36,693 nucleotides of DNA from positions 1 to 36,693 of the forward strand of contig NZ_PDWW01000036.1 of NCBI RefSeq assembly GCF_010093445.1. Reading direction: 5' to 3'. The stretch's first letter is position 1; the number at the start of each line of letters is the position of its first letter. Shown piece after piece: positions 15,360-27,023 of the stretch. The notes beneath the pieces are model-generated. The model was given only the letters and a program-made list of their open reading frames with translations, was not told the DNA's origin and ran no database searches. Origin of the DNA: Pseudoxanthomonas japonensis (GTDB lineage: Bacteria; Pseudomonadota; Gammaproteobacteria; Xanthomonadales; Xanthomonadaceae). Made by a program: the position numbers and the translations under genes.

Positions 15360-16213
15360 ACTGGACGACCCTCGTCGATACCGCCGCACTGTCCGCTGCC
15401 CTCGGCGACCCCGGATTGCGGCTGGTCGACGCGCGTTTCGTGATGCTCAATGCCGCGCCGGATGCCGGTCGCGAAGCTTATGCCGCATCGCACCTGCCCG
15501 GCGCCGTCTACGCGGACCTCAATCTAGACCTGTCCGACCTGTCGAAGGTCGGCGAAGGCCGGCATCCGCTGCCGGACAGCGATGTGTTCGCGCGCAAGCT
15601 GGGCGAGTGGGGGATCGGGCCGTCGCACCAGGTGGTGGTCTACGACGCCGGCGACGGCAGCATGGCGGCCGCGCGCCTGTGGTGGTTGTTGAAGCTGATG
15701 GGGCATGCCCGCGTGGCGGTGCTCGATGGCGGATTGGCCGCGTGGCGTGCCGCGGGCGGCCAGGAGACCGCCGAGCTTCCAGCGCTGGCGCCCGCTGCGG
15801 CGTACCCGTCGCGTTTCGATACGGACCAATTCGTCGAGGCTTCAGACATCCTGGCGCGGCTGGATGCGGACAGCGGCTGGCTGATCGATGCGCGTGCCGC
15901 CGAGCGCTTCCGCGGCGACGTCGAGCCCATCGATCCGGTCGCCGGGCATGTGCCCGGCGCGCTCAATCGTCCTTTCGCCCAGAACCTGCGTGACGGCCGC
16001 TTCAAGCCGGCCGACGAGCTACGCGCCGAGTTGTCGACGCTGCTGCGGAACCGCTCGCCCATGGACACCATGCTGATGTGCGGCTCCGGCGTGACCGCGT
16101 GCCATCTGCTGCTCGCCTTCGAACATGCGGGCCTGCACGGCGCACGCATTTATCCCGGTTCCTGGAGCGGCTGGATCAGTGATCCGTCGCACCCGGTTGC
16201 GCGCGGCGACTGA
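15356..16213 (+). CDS. sseA: thiosulfate/3-mercaptopyruvate sulfurtransferase, tandem rhodanese
   Basis: Encodes 285 aa. It has two rhodanese domains (about 10-140 and 160-280). The first is non-catalytic with VDARFVMLNAAPDAGREAY and VVVYDAGDGSMAAARLWWLL. The second has the active-site loop MCGSGVTACH with the persulfide cysteine at about residue 242. CGSGVTA is the signature of the 3-mercaptopyruvate branch, whereas thiosulfate enzymes usually have CRKGVT. It should move sulfur from 3-mercaptopyruvate to cyanide or thiols in the cytoplasm. It is translationally coupled to the NUDIX gene by ATGA. No signal peptide is seen. Confidence 0.92.
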   Translation: MNWTTLVDTAALSAALGDPGLRLVDARFVMLNAAPDAGREAYAASHLPGAVYADLNLDLSDLSKVGEGRHPLPDSDVFARKLGEWGIGPSHQVVVYDAGDGSMAAARLWWLLKLMGHARVAVLDGGLAAWRAAGGQETAELPALAPAAAYPSRFDTDQFVEASDILARLDADSGWLIDARAAERFRGDVEPIDPVAGHVPGALNRPFAQNLRDGRFKPADELRAELSTLLRNRSPMDTMLMCGSGVTACHLLLAFEHAGLHGARIYPGSWSGWISDPSHPVARGD

Positions 16214-16224
16214 CGAAGCGTTGC

Positions 16225-17001
16225 CTACTTCTTCAGCTTGTCCACCAGCGCCCGCAGCGCGGTCTGCGTGTCGGGCGCATGCCAGGCATCGACGAAACGT
16301 TCCAACTGGATCAGCGCCGGATCCAGTGCATCGACCAGGTCACGACGGGCGAGCGTGCGCGTCTGCAGCATCGGATGGTGCGGCAGGCGCAGCAGCTGCT
16401 GCAGCCATGCAACGGAGCGTGCGGTGACCTCGTCCTGGTCGACGAGTTCATCGACCAGCCCGATTTCCAGCGCGCGCTCGGCCGGTACCATCTCGCCGGC
16501 AACCAGCAGGCGTTCGGCGCGATAAGGGCCGACGACGCGGCGCATCAAGCGTTGGATGCCCTCCGGCACCACCAGGCCCACCTGGGTTTCGTTCAAGCCG
16601 AGCGCGAACGGGCGCGCCGGGTCCGCGCTGCGCGCCATCACCCGGTAGTCGCAGCACAGCGCCAGCACGCAGCCGCCTGCAGGCGCGTGGCCGGTGATAG
16701 CGGCGACGACCGGCACACGCGATTCGGCCAGCGTACGCGCCGCGCCGAAGAACGCCTGCCACGCATCGAGCAGAGCGTGGCGGTTGTCGCCGAGCGACAG
16801 CAGGTAGGGGACGTCCATGCCGGCGGAGAAGATCTTCGGATTGCCTGCCAGCACGATGCCGCGCGTGCCATGGTCCAGCGCGGCGTTGAGGGCGTCGATG
16901 AGCGCGCGGCACAGCTCGGTGTTGAGCGCGTTGACCGGCGCACGCGCCAGGCGGATCTCGCGGATGTCGCCGTGGTCGGCGGTTTCGATAAGGCCCGTCA
17001 T
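16225..17001 (-). CDS. crotonase-family protein resembling delta3,delta2-enoyl-CoA isomerase
   Basis: Encodes 258 aa. The oxyanion-hole segments are NPKIFSAGMDVPYLL and GHAPAGGCVLALCCDYRVM. The run GLNETQVGLVVPE strongly resembles mitochondrial enoyl-CoA isomerase 1 (PAGGC-x-AL-x-CDYR and LNETQLG), where the Glu of NET is the proton-shuttling base. The hydratase pair seen in the other crotonase of this window (GGGLE, GQPE) is absent. It should move 3-enoyl-CoA double bonds to the 2 position during degradation of unsaturated fatty acids. The ATG is preceded by AGGGAGCGG. It converges on sseA with an 11-base gap and is divergent from the copper chaperone. Confidence 0.85.
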   Translation of the reverse strand: MTGLIETADHGDIREIRLARAPVNALNTELCRALIDALNAALDHGTRGIVLAGNPKIFSAGMDVPYLLSLGDNRHALLDAWQAFFGAARTLAESRVPVVAAITGHAPAGGCVLALCCDYRVMARSADPARPFALGLNETQVGLVVPEGIQRLMRRVVGPYRAERLLVAGEMVPAERALEIGLVDELVDQDEVTARSVAWLQQLLRLPHHPMLQTRTLARRDLVDALDPALIQLERFVDAWHAPDTQTALRALVDKLKK

Positions 17002-17039
17002 TCATCCGCTCCCTGAGGTCAGGCCGGTATCATAGGCGC

Positions 17040-17483
17040 ATGAACCATCGCACCGGAATGATCGGCCTCGCGGCCCTGTTGATGTCGTGCTGGGGCACGG
17101 TCCATGCGGCCGAATGCCTGCCGGTCGCCAAGGCGGCCTGGGTGCGCCTGCCGCCGGTCGCGATGCCGATGATGGCCGGCTTCGTACGCATCGAGAATCC
17201 GTGCAAGACGCCGATCAGCATTGTCGGCGCAGAAAGCCTCGCCTTCGAGGATGTGTCGCTGCACGAGACGCGCGAAGAGGGCGGCGTCAGTCGCATGCGC
17301 GAAGTGGCTGCGTTGCCAATCGCGCCCGGCAAGGCTGTCGAGCTGAAGCCGGGGGGGCTGCACCTGATGCTGCATGGCCCGTACCAGCCGCTGGCCGAAG
17401 GCGAGAAGCCGGTGATCACGCTGAAGCTGGCCGATGGCCGCTCGTTGCCGGTGGTGTTCGAGGTGCGGAAGGGCGCGCCCTGA
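17040..17483 (+). CDS. periplasmic copper chaperone, PCu(A)C family
   Basis: Encodes 147 aa. The signal peptide ends VHA|AEC near residue 23. The copper site H-x10-M-x21-H-x-M is matched exactly: His in SLHET, Met in VSRMR, then GLHLM. Family members bind Cu(I) in the periplasm and pass it to the CuA site of cytochrome c oxidase. They often sit beside Sco genes; no Sco is seen here. Two extra cysteines (about residues 26 and 55) could form a disulfide. The start codon lies 38 bases from the divergent isomerase start, so the promoters must overlap. Confidence 0.88.
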   Translation: MNHRTGMIGLAALLMSCWGTVHAAECLPVAKAAWVRLPPVAMPMMAGFVRIENPCKTPISIVGAESLAFEDVSLHETREEGGVSRMREVAALPIAPGKAVELKPGGLHLMLHGPYQPLAEGEKPVITLKLADGRSLPVVFEVRKGAP

Positions 17484-17491
17484 TCCGGGCT

Positions 17492-17566
17492 GTTGTGGGA
17501 GCGACGCAAGTCGCGAGTTCTTCTTCAGTCTCGGGAAAAGCTCGCGACTTGCGCCACTCCCACAAC
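17492..17566. repeat. paired REP element (REPIN-like), family 1
   Basis: Two 26-base arms, 17492-17517 and 17541-17566, are inverted copies matching at 24 of 26 positions (GTTGTGGGAG...TCGCGAG), with 23 bases between. It fills the gap between the convergent copper chaperone and thioesterase genes. GTGGGAGCGAC...GTCGCGA repeats are common in xanthomonads and pseudomonads. Confidence 0.8.
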
Positions 17567-17577
17567 GCTCTCGGCGG

Positions 17578-17993
17578 TTACTCCGACACCGCGCGGATCG
17601 CCGCCGGCAACGCCGCACTGTGGCCCGTCTGCGTGTCCATCCAGACCACGACGACATTGCCGTCCGAATACAGCACGCTGTCGTCCTTGGCCGACACGAT
17701 GCGGTGGCCGATGGTGACGCTGCTGGTGCCCAGCCGGTCGACATAGAGCTCCACCACCACATCGTTCGGCCAGGTCAGCGGCCGCTTGTAGTTGATGTTG
17801 TTCGCCGCCACGACTGGCGCGATGCGGTCCGTCATCGACACCTCCGGCACGGTGAGCATCCAGCGCACGCGCGCTTCTTCCAGGTACGAGATGTACTTGG
17901 CGTTGTTGACGTGGCCCATGCTGTCCATGTCGCGCCAGCGCACGCTGATCGGGATCTTCGCCAGCAGCTTGCGGCCGGTGTCGTGGGTGTCGC

Positions 17994-17997
<4 letters not shown>
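17578..17997 (-). CDS. 4-hydroxybenzoyl-CoA-thioesterase-type acyl-CoA thioesterase
   Basis: Encodes 139 aa with a hot-dog fold. The signature [25 protein letters not shown] includes the catalytic Asp (D25) of the YbgC/FadM group. The rest reads as the hot-dog sheet ([30 protein letters not shown]). It should hydrolyse acyl-CoA thioesters in the cytoplasm; chain length is not predictable. Its ATG overlaps the uvrA stop as ATGA, so it is translated from the uvrA message. A functional link between the two is unlikely. Confidence 0.87.
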
Positions 17998-20945
<2,948 letters not shown>

Positions 20946-21290
20946 CGGGTGGGGGATCCGGAAAGCGAACAAGGAAGCGTAGCGGTCTGCCTAGGTGGGG
21001 GCAAATACCGCCATTGCCAGCGAAGTGTCGGGTTCGGGTGGGCCTTCAGTCAGGCGGGCGCGGCGGCCGAGATGGCGTTGGAGGCCTGGTCGCCGCTTGG
21101 CCCGCGACTGCCGTAGACACGCCGTGCCACGGCAAGCGATTCCTCCAAGTCATTGATCTACAATGGTCTGCCCCGTTATGGGCGGGACCTGCGACCGCCT
21201 CCAAGCGGCAGTCTGCGCGCAGATGCGGACAATTCTTGTCCGTGAAGGCGGTATCCGCGGAGCCGCCGATAGTTCCGCGCATGTGGCGGG
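20946..21290. other. uvrA-rplU intergenic region
   Basis: About 345 bases without a gene, between divergent uvrA and the rplU promoter. I see one 7-bp palindrome (21226-21242) and no clear uvrA promoter, SOS operator or coding ORF. Confidence 0.5.
21226..21242. promoter_or_regulatory. palindrome upstream of rplU
   Basis: CGGACAA-TTC-TTGTCCG is a perfect 7-bp dyad with a 3-base centre. It lies about 50 bases upstream of the rplU -35. It could be an operator or a small hairpin; nothing identifies the factor. Confidence 0.35.
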
Positions 21291-21320
21291 TTGACCGTAA
21301 CTCGCTGAATCCACTAAAAT
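21291..21320 (+). promoter_or_regulatory. sigma-70 promoter of rplU-rpmA
   Basis: The -35 TTGACC (21291-21296) and -10 TAAAAT (21315-21320) are 18 bases apart. Transcription would begin near 21327, giving a leader of about 60 bases before rplU. Confidence 0.7.
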
Positions 21321-21387
21321 TCCGCTTCTGTCCGCCCTCGATGGCAGGCAGGCTCCAGAAAATAACTACAGAAACCAAGGAATCCAC

Positions 21388-21669
21388 ATGTACGCAGTCG
21401 TAGTCACGGGCGGTAAGCAGTACCGCGTGATGAAGGGCGAGACGCTCCGCGTTTTTTTTTTCTTCGACAACATCCTGATGCTGGGCGATGGCGAAGCCAT
21501 CAGCCTGGGCGACGCCCTGAAGGGCGCCAGCGTCACCGCGAAGGTCGTCGGCCATGGCCGCGCCGACAAGGTGCGCATCATCAAGTTCCGCCGCCGCAAG
21601 CACCACATGAAGCGCCAGGGTCACCGGCAGCACTACACCGAAATCGAAATCACCGGCATCACCAAGTAA
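21388..21669 (+). CDS. rplU: 50S ribosomal protein L21 with an anomalous internal replacement
   Basis: Encodes 93 aa; L21 is usually 103-106. The start follows AAGGAA and the N-terminus [14 protein letters not shown] and the whole C-terminal half ([17 protein letters not shown]...EIEITGI) are normal. At residues 22-25 the protein reads VFFFFDN where L21 normally has an EKL...G...VE loop of roughly 12 residues before FDN (E. coli EKLDIATGETVE). The DNA there is a run of ten T (21452-21461), out of keeping with the GC-rich surroundings. The frame is kept on both sides. Either a loop has truly been lost and replaced by phenylalanines, or the sequence is wrong at this spot. L21 binds 23S rRNA and L20 in the large subunit. 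It is co-transcribed with rpmA 12 bases downstream. Confidence 0.93.
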   Translation: MYAVVVTGGKQYRVMKGETLRVFFFFDNILMLGDGEAISLGDALKGASVTAKVVGHGRADKVRIIKFRRRKHHMKRQGHRQHYTEIEITGITK

Positions 21670-21681
21670 GGAGAAGCAGTC

Positions 21682-21942
21682 ATGGCACACAAAAAAGGCG
21701 TAGGTTCCTCGCGCAACGGCCGCGACTCCAATCCGAAGATGCTGGGCGTCAAGGTCTTTGGTGGTCAGGCGATCGATGCGGGCAACATCATCATCCGCCA
21801 GCGCGGCACCCAGTTCCATCCGGGCCCGGGCGTCGGCCTGGGTCGCGACCACACGCTGTTCGCGCTGGTCGACGGCAAGGTCGAGTTCTCGGTCAAGGGC
21901 GCCAAGAAGCGTCGCACCGTGAGCGTGGTCGCGGAAGCCTGA
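21682..21942 (+). CDS. rpmA: 50S ribosomal protein L27
   Basis: Encodes 86 aa, the usual length. The N-terminus [16 protein letters not shown] is the flexible tail that reaches the peptidyl-transferase centre, followed by the signature [22 protein letters not shown]. There is no N-terminal leader of the kind that Firmicutes cleave. Shine-Dalgarno AAGGAG precedes it. It is the second gene of the rplU-rpmA unit, closed by a strong terminator. Confidence 0.97.
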   Translation: MAHKKGVGSSRNGRDSNPKMLGVKVFGGQAIDAGNIIIRQRGTQFHPGPGVGLGRDHTLFALVDGKVEFSVKGAKKRRTVSVVAEA

Positions 21943-21966
21943 GGCTTTCCACACGTCGAGCGAAGG

Positions 21967-21989
21967 GCCCCGCCGCGTGCGGGGCTTTT
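21967..21989 (+). terminator. rho-independent terminator of rplU-rpmA
   Basis: A 7-bp stem GCCCCGC/GCGGGGC with loop CGCGT is followed by TTTTCGTTT, 25 bases after the rpmA stop. Confidence 0.85.
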
Positions 21990-22010
21990 CGTTTGATGAA
22001 GCCGGGATTG

Positions 22011-23197
<1,187 letters not shown>

Positions 23198-23203
23198 GTC
23201 AAG

Positions 23204-23229
23204 AAAAACCCGCCGATCGGCGGGTTTTT
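23204..23229. terminator. bidirectional terminator between obgE and the DUF2846-like gene
   Basis: AAAAACCCGCC-GATC-GGCGGGTTTTT is an 11-bp perfect dyad with A-run and T-run, so it serves obgE on the plus strand and the gene ending at 23252 on the minus strand. Confidence 0.9.
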
Positions 23230-23251
23230 CATTACCGGAAGACGGTGGGCC

Positions 23252-23824
23252 TCAGCGGCCATCCTCCGCGCGCAGCGAGGCGGAATCCGCGATCACCTGC
23301 GGTTCCAGGTTCCTGTGGCGCTGGGTGGCGCTTTCGAGGTTGGCCTGGCCCCATTCCAGCGACTTGGGGCTGTTGATCGTCAGCTGGGTGCCCTTGTCCC
23401 ATCCGGCGAACTCCTTGCCCGCGAACGCCTCCTGGTGCACCGGCGAAAGTCCCCAGATGCCATCGATGATGTGGGCGCGGAAGTAGTAGGTCTTCCCGGC
23501 CTCCACGTTGGCCTTGTAGAAGCGCACGCCGCCATCGCCACCGAAGACCGTCGTCATGAAGACGTGTTCGCCGGCCGGCACGTGGTAGGCCACCTTGCTG
23601 CCGGCATCGAGGATGCCAATGAAGCGGGTGTCGTCGCCGGTCACGTCGTACAGCGGCACGGCCACGGCGGCGCCGACGAACTTGCCGGGCCGCAGGAAGA
23701 CGACGGCGGCCTTGTCCGGCTCCAGGGTCAGCGGTTCATTGGATTTGGCCATCTTGCCGGCGAGCGCCGGCATTGACATGGTGGCCAGCAGGACGGCGAG
23801 CGCCGTCGCACGAAGCAGTTTCAT
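23252..23824 (-). CDS. secreted protein with a DUF2846-like domain
   Basis: Encodes 190 aa from an ATG with AAGGGGAA upstream. The signal peptide ends ALA|GKM near residue 24. The body reads as a beta-rich domain: AAVVFLRPGKFVGAAVAVPLYDV, FIGILDAGSKVAYHVPAGEHVFM and VRFYKANVEAGKTYYFRAHI. This is the pattern of DUF2846-type proteins (an uncharacterised periplasmic or lipoprotein family). The C-terminal 40 residues are charged. No lipobox is present. It stands alone between obgE and rpsT. Function unknown. Confidence 0.75.
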   Translation of the reverse strand: MKLLRATALAVLLATMSMPALAGKMAKSNEPLTLEPDKAAVVFLRPGKFVGAAVAVPLYDVTGDDTRFIGILDAGSKVAYHVPAGEHVFMTTVFGGDGGVRFYKANVEAGKTYYFRAHIIDGIWGLSPVHQEAFAGKEFAGWDKGTQLTINSPKSLEWGQANLESATQRHRNLEPQVIADSASLRAEDGR

Positions 23825-23918
23825 CGTGTTCCCCTTGTTGGATTCCCCCTGCCTCTCCGGTTGGCGAGGCGTGCGCATCAGAACCGGGGCGGGGAGGATG
23901 CGTCAATGGGGAGCGGCC

Positions 23919-23945
23919 AAAAAGAAACCCGCCTTTCGGCGGGTT
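23919..23945 (-). terminator. rho-independent terminator of rpsT
   Basis: On the minus strand the stem AACCCGCC/GGCGGGTT with loop GAAA is followed by TCTTTTT, 31 bases past the rpsT stop. Confidence 0.88.
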
Positions 23946-23976
23946 CCCGTGTCTTCGCGTTGCGTACCGCCGTGAA

Positions 23977-24246
23977 TCAGGCCGCTTGCAGGGCCTTGAT
24001 GCGGGCGTTCAGGCGGCTCTTGTGGCGGGCAGCCTTGTTCTTGTGGATCAGGCCGCGCGAGCTCAGGCGGTCGAGGATCGGCTGGGCCGACACGAACGCG
24101 GCCTGGGCGCCAGCGGCGTCATTGGCGTCGAGCGCCTTCAGGACTTTCTTGACGGCGGTGCGCAGCATCGAACGCTGACCGGCATTGCGCGCATTGCGCA
24201 CGACGGTCTGCTTGGCGCGCTTCTTGGCGGACTTGATATTGGCCAC
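23977..24246 (-). CDS. rpsT: 30S ribosomal protein S20
   Basis: Encodes 89 aa from a GTG start (read as [13 protein letters not shown]), with AGGA eight bases upstream. The longer ATG frame to 24327 would add 27 residues not found in S20. It is a basic helical-bundle primary 16S rRNA binder with RMLRT-type and [14 protein letters not shown] motifs. A GTG or UUG start is common for S20 and is part of how its translation is kept autoregulated in E. coli. It has its own promoter and terminator and is divergent from murJ. Confidence 0.97.
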   Translation of the reverse strand: MANIKSAKKRAKQTVVRNARNAGQRSMLRTAVKKVLKALDANDAAGAQAAFVSAQPILDRLSSRGLIHKNKAARHKSRLNARIKALQAA

Positions 24247-24315
24247 AGTGGGATTCCTGATGAATACCTGAGAGAATTCAGGGGGTGAACGGAAGACGGG
24301 TAAATTGAGCCGGAA

Positions 24316-24344
24316 ATTATGGGGCATTCAATGGGTTGCGTCAA
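24316..24344 (-). promoter_or_regulatory. sigma-70 promoter of rpsT
   Basis: Minus strand: -35 TTGACG (24339-24344), 17-base spacer, -10 CATAAT (24316-24321). The start would fall near 24309, leaving a leader of about 60 bases with a small CCTGA...TCAGG stem before the GTG. Confidence 0.8.
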
Positions 24345-24374
24345 CCTGGGTCGTCCCCGGGCAGGGGAGGGTCG

Positions 24375-25994
24375 ATGAGCGGTAACCGGCTGCTCCGTTC
24401 CACCGCCATCTTCAGCTCCATGACCTTCCTGTCGCGGGTTTCCGGGCTGGTCCGTGACCAGGTCTACGCCATCGTCTTTGGCGCCAACCCGGCCATGGAC
24501 GTGTTCATCGCGGCGTTCCGTATCCCGAACTTCATGCGGCGGCTCTCGGCCGAGGGCTCGTTCTCGATGGCGTTCGTGCCGGTGCTGGCCGAGTACAAGG
24601 AAAGGCACGGCCAGGACGCCGTCAAGGACCTGGTGGACCGGGTCACCGGCACGTTGCTGGCGGCGCTGCTGGTCGTCACGGCGGTGGTCCTGCTGGCGGC
24701 CCCCTGGTTGACCCGGGTCATCGCGCCCGGTTTCGAGGTCGGGAGCGACAAGCACGCGCTGTTCATCGAGATGCTGCGCATCACCTTTCCGTATGCGCTG
24801 TTCATCTCGCTGGCTTCGCTGGTGGGCAGCATCCTCAACAGCTACCAGCGGTTCGCCGTCCCTGCGCTCTCGCCGGTGCTGTTGAACCTGGCGATGATCG
24901 CCGCGGCGCTGGGACTGGCCCCGTTGATGGGCGGATCGGTCAAGGCGCTGGCGTGGGGCGTGTTCGCCGCCGGCATCCTGCAGCTGTGCTTCCAGTTGCC
25001 GGCGCTGGCGAAGCTGGGCCTGCTGCCGCGGCCCAGGCTCGACTTCGCCCATGCCGGCGTCCGCAAGATCCTGACGCTGATGGTGCCCACGCTGTTCGGG
25101 TCCTCGGTGGTGCAGTTCAACCTGCTGTTCAACACCATGGCAGCCTCGTACCTGATCGGCGGCAGCATCACCTGGCTGTACTACAGCGACCGCCTGCTGG
25201 AGTTCCCGCTGGGCATGTTCGGTGTCGCCATCGGCACGGTGATCCTCCCGCACCTGTCCAGCCGGCACGCCGCCACCGATCCGGACGGCTATTCGAAGGG
25301 GCTCGACTGGGGCTTCCGGCTCTGCCTGATGATCGGCTTGCCGGCGTGTGCCGGCCTGATCCTATGTGCCGAGCCGCTGATGTCGACCCTGTTCCAGTAC
25401 CGCAGCTTTACCGTCGAGGACGCACGGATGAGCAGCTGGAGCCTGATCGCGCAATCCACCGCCGTGCCGGCCTTCCTGCTGGTGAAGGTGCTGGCGCCGG
25501 CGTTCTATTCGCGGCAGGACACCCGCACACCGGTGAAGGCGGCCGTGGTCGCCGTGCTGACGAATGCCCTGTGCACGATCGGCCTGTTCGCCGGCCTGCT
25601 GTACGCCACGTCGACCGGACAGGCCGCGCTGCAGGCGACGGGGGGAAGCTGGACACAGGCGCTCGCCGCCATCCCCGGTGCGCACGCGCTGCTGGCGCTG
25701 GCCATCGCCATCGCCGGCTGGGTCAACGCCCTGCAACTGGCGTGGTTGCTGCGCAAGGCAGGGGTCTACCGGCGCCAGCCGGGCTGGGGCCGCTTCCTGC
25801 GCCAGCTCGGCGTGGCCACGCTGGCCATGACGCTGGTGGTGCTGGCGTTCCGGCTGCTGTGGCCGGACTGGTCGGCCTGGACCTGGTGGGAGCGCGGCGT
25901 GCGGCTGGCGGTGATGGTAGGTGCCGGTGGCGCGCTCTATGCCGGCCTGCTGTACCTGCAGGGCATCCGGCCGCGTGACCTGCGTGGGCATTGA
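24375..25994 (+). CDS. murJ: lipid II flippase MurJ (MviN)
   Basis: Encodes 539 aa. It moves lipid II across the inner membrane for peptidoglycan synthesis. The N-terminal signature FLSRVSGLVRDQVYAIVFGANPAMDVFIAAFRIPNFMRRLSAEGSFSMAFVPVLAEY is present (several overlapping short matches to the MurJ family). Twelve to fourteen hydrophobic segments run to residue about 530. Charged residues of the central cavity lie in the first helices (R and D near residues 18-40). The ATG follows GGGGAGG. ribF begins 81 bases downstream on the same strand, as in many proteobacteria where murJ, ribF, ileS, lspA and ispH form one cluster. Confidence 0.96.
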   Translation: MSGNRLLRSTAIFSSMTFLSRVSGLVRDQVYAIVFGANPAMDVFIAAFRIPNFMRRLSAEGSFSMAFVPVLAEYKERHGQDAVKDLVDRVTGTLLAALLVVTAVVLLAAPWLTRVIAPGFEVGSDKHALFIEMLRITFPYALFISLASLVGSILNSYQRFAVPALSPVLLNLAMIAAALGLAPLMGGSVKALAWGVFAAGILQLCFQLPALAKLGLLPRPRLDFAHAGVRKILTLMVPTLFGSSVVQFNLLFNTMAASYLIGGSITWLYYSDRLLEFPLGMFGVAIGTVILPHLSSRHAATDPDGYSKGLDWGFRLCLMIGLPACAGLILCAEPLMSTLFQYRSFTVEDARMSSWSLIAQSTAVPAFLLVKVLAPAFYSRQDTRTPVKAAVVAVLTNALCTIGLFAGLLYATSTGQAALQATGGSWTQALAAIPGAHALLALAIAIAGWVNALQLAWLLRKAGVYRRQPGWGRFLRQLGVATLAMTLVVLAFRLLWPDWSAWTWWERGVRLAVMVGAGGALYAGLLYLQGIRPRDLRGH

Positions 25995-26075
25995 GGAAAG
26001 GCGGGGCCGGCTATACTTCAGGGTCTTGCACCATCCCGGATCCGCCGCCCGGCGCATCCGTCCTGACAGGAATCC

Positions 26076-27023
26076 ATGAGCAGGCTGTTCCGTGACGTCG
26101 ATGGCGGGCCTCTGTGCCCGCACGGTAGCGTGGTCTGCATCGGCGCCTTCGATGGCCTGCACCTGGGCCACCGTGCGCTGGTGCGGCACGCCGTCGCGCG
26201 TGCCCGTGCGCTGATCGTACCGGCGGTGGGGGGGACGTTCGAGCCGCTGCCACGCGGGTTCTTTGCGAAGGACAATCCGCCGCCGCGGCTGACGCTGGCG
26301 CGGACGAAGGTGGAAGGTCTGCTGGCACTGGGCGCCGACCACGTCGGCCTGCTGCGCTTCGATGCGAAGTTGTCCGCGATGTCCGCCGAGGACTTCGCGC
26401 ACACGCTGCTGGCGGGCCGGTTGCATGCCCGTGAAGTCTGGATCGGCCCCGAATTCCGCTTCGGCCACCGCCGCGGCGGTGATCTCGCCCTGCTGCAGGC
26501 GATGGGCGGTGAGCTCGGTTTCAGCGCCGGTGAGATCGAGCCTGTGCACGCGCATGGCGACCGCGTCTCCAGCACCCGCATCCGCGAAGCGCTGAAATCC
26601 GGTGACTTTGCCACCGGCGAGCGCCTGCTCGGCCGTCCGTACGCCATCGGCGGGCGCGTCGTGCGCGGCAAGCAGCTCGGCCGCACGCTCGGTTTCCCGA
26701 CCGCCAACCTGCGCTTCCCGAAGACGCCGGCGTTGTCCGGCATCTATGCCACCTGGGTGCACGGCGTCGGCGACCGTCCGTGGCCGTCGGTGTCCAGCTT
26801 CGGCACGCGGCCGACGGTGGATGGCGTGGAGCCGCTGCTGGAAGCGCACCTGTTCGACTTCGCCGGCGACCTCTACGGGCGCCACCTCGAGGTCGAATTC
26901 GTCGCCAAGCTGCGCGACGAACTGAAATTCCCCGATCTGCCCAGCCTCACCGTGCAGATGCACCGCGACGCCGACGACGCGCGCGGGATCCTTTCCGAAC
27001 ATCAACGACGAGCGACGGCGTGA
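26076..27023 (+). CDS. ribF: bifunctional riboflavin kinase/FAD synthetase
   Basis: Encodes 315 aa. It phosphorylates riboflavin to FMN and adenylates FMN to FAD. The N-terminal nucleotidyltransferase domain has [13 protein letters not shown] (G-x-FDG-x-H-x-GH) near residue 24 and SSTRIREAL near 168. The C-terminal kinase domain has [11 protein letters not shown] near 205 and the FGTRPTVDG segment. The ATG follows AGGA. The stop overlaps the ileS start as GTGA, coupling the two. Confidence 0.96.
   Translation: MSRLFRDVDGGPLCPHGSVVCIGAFDGLHLGHRALVRHAVARARALIVPAVGGTFEPLPRGFFAKDNPPPRLTLARTKVEGLLALGADHVGLLRFDAKLSAMSAEDFAHTLLAGRLHAREVWIGPEFRFGHRRGGDLALLQAMGGELGFSAGEIEPVHAHGDRVSSTRIREALKSGDFATGERLLGRPYAIGGRVVRGKQLGRTLGFPTANLRFPKTPALSGIYATWVHGVGDRPWPSVSSFGTRPTVDGVEPLLEAHLFDFAGDLYGRHLEVEFVAKLRDELKFPDLPSLTVQMHRDADDARGILSEHQRRATA

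Noticed and set aside
20946..21100. LexA/SOS operator for uvrA
   Set aside because: No CTGT-N8-ACAG or TTAGTA-type dyad could be found upstream of the start.
21321..21387. L21-type autoregulatory leader or riboswitch
   Set aside because: The leader of about 60 bases has no stable conserved fold that I can recognise.
24249..24327. ATG-started longer form of S20
   Set aside because: It extends past the rpsT promoter -10, so the message would not contain it; the GTG with AGGA is right for S20.
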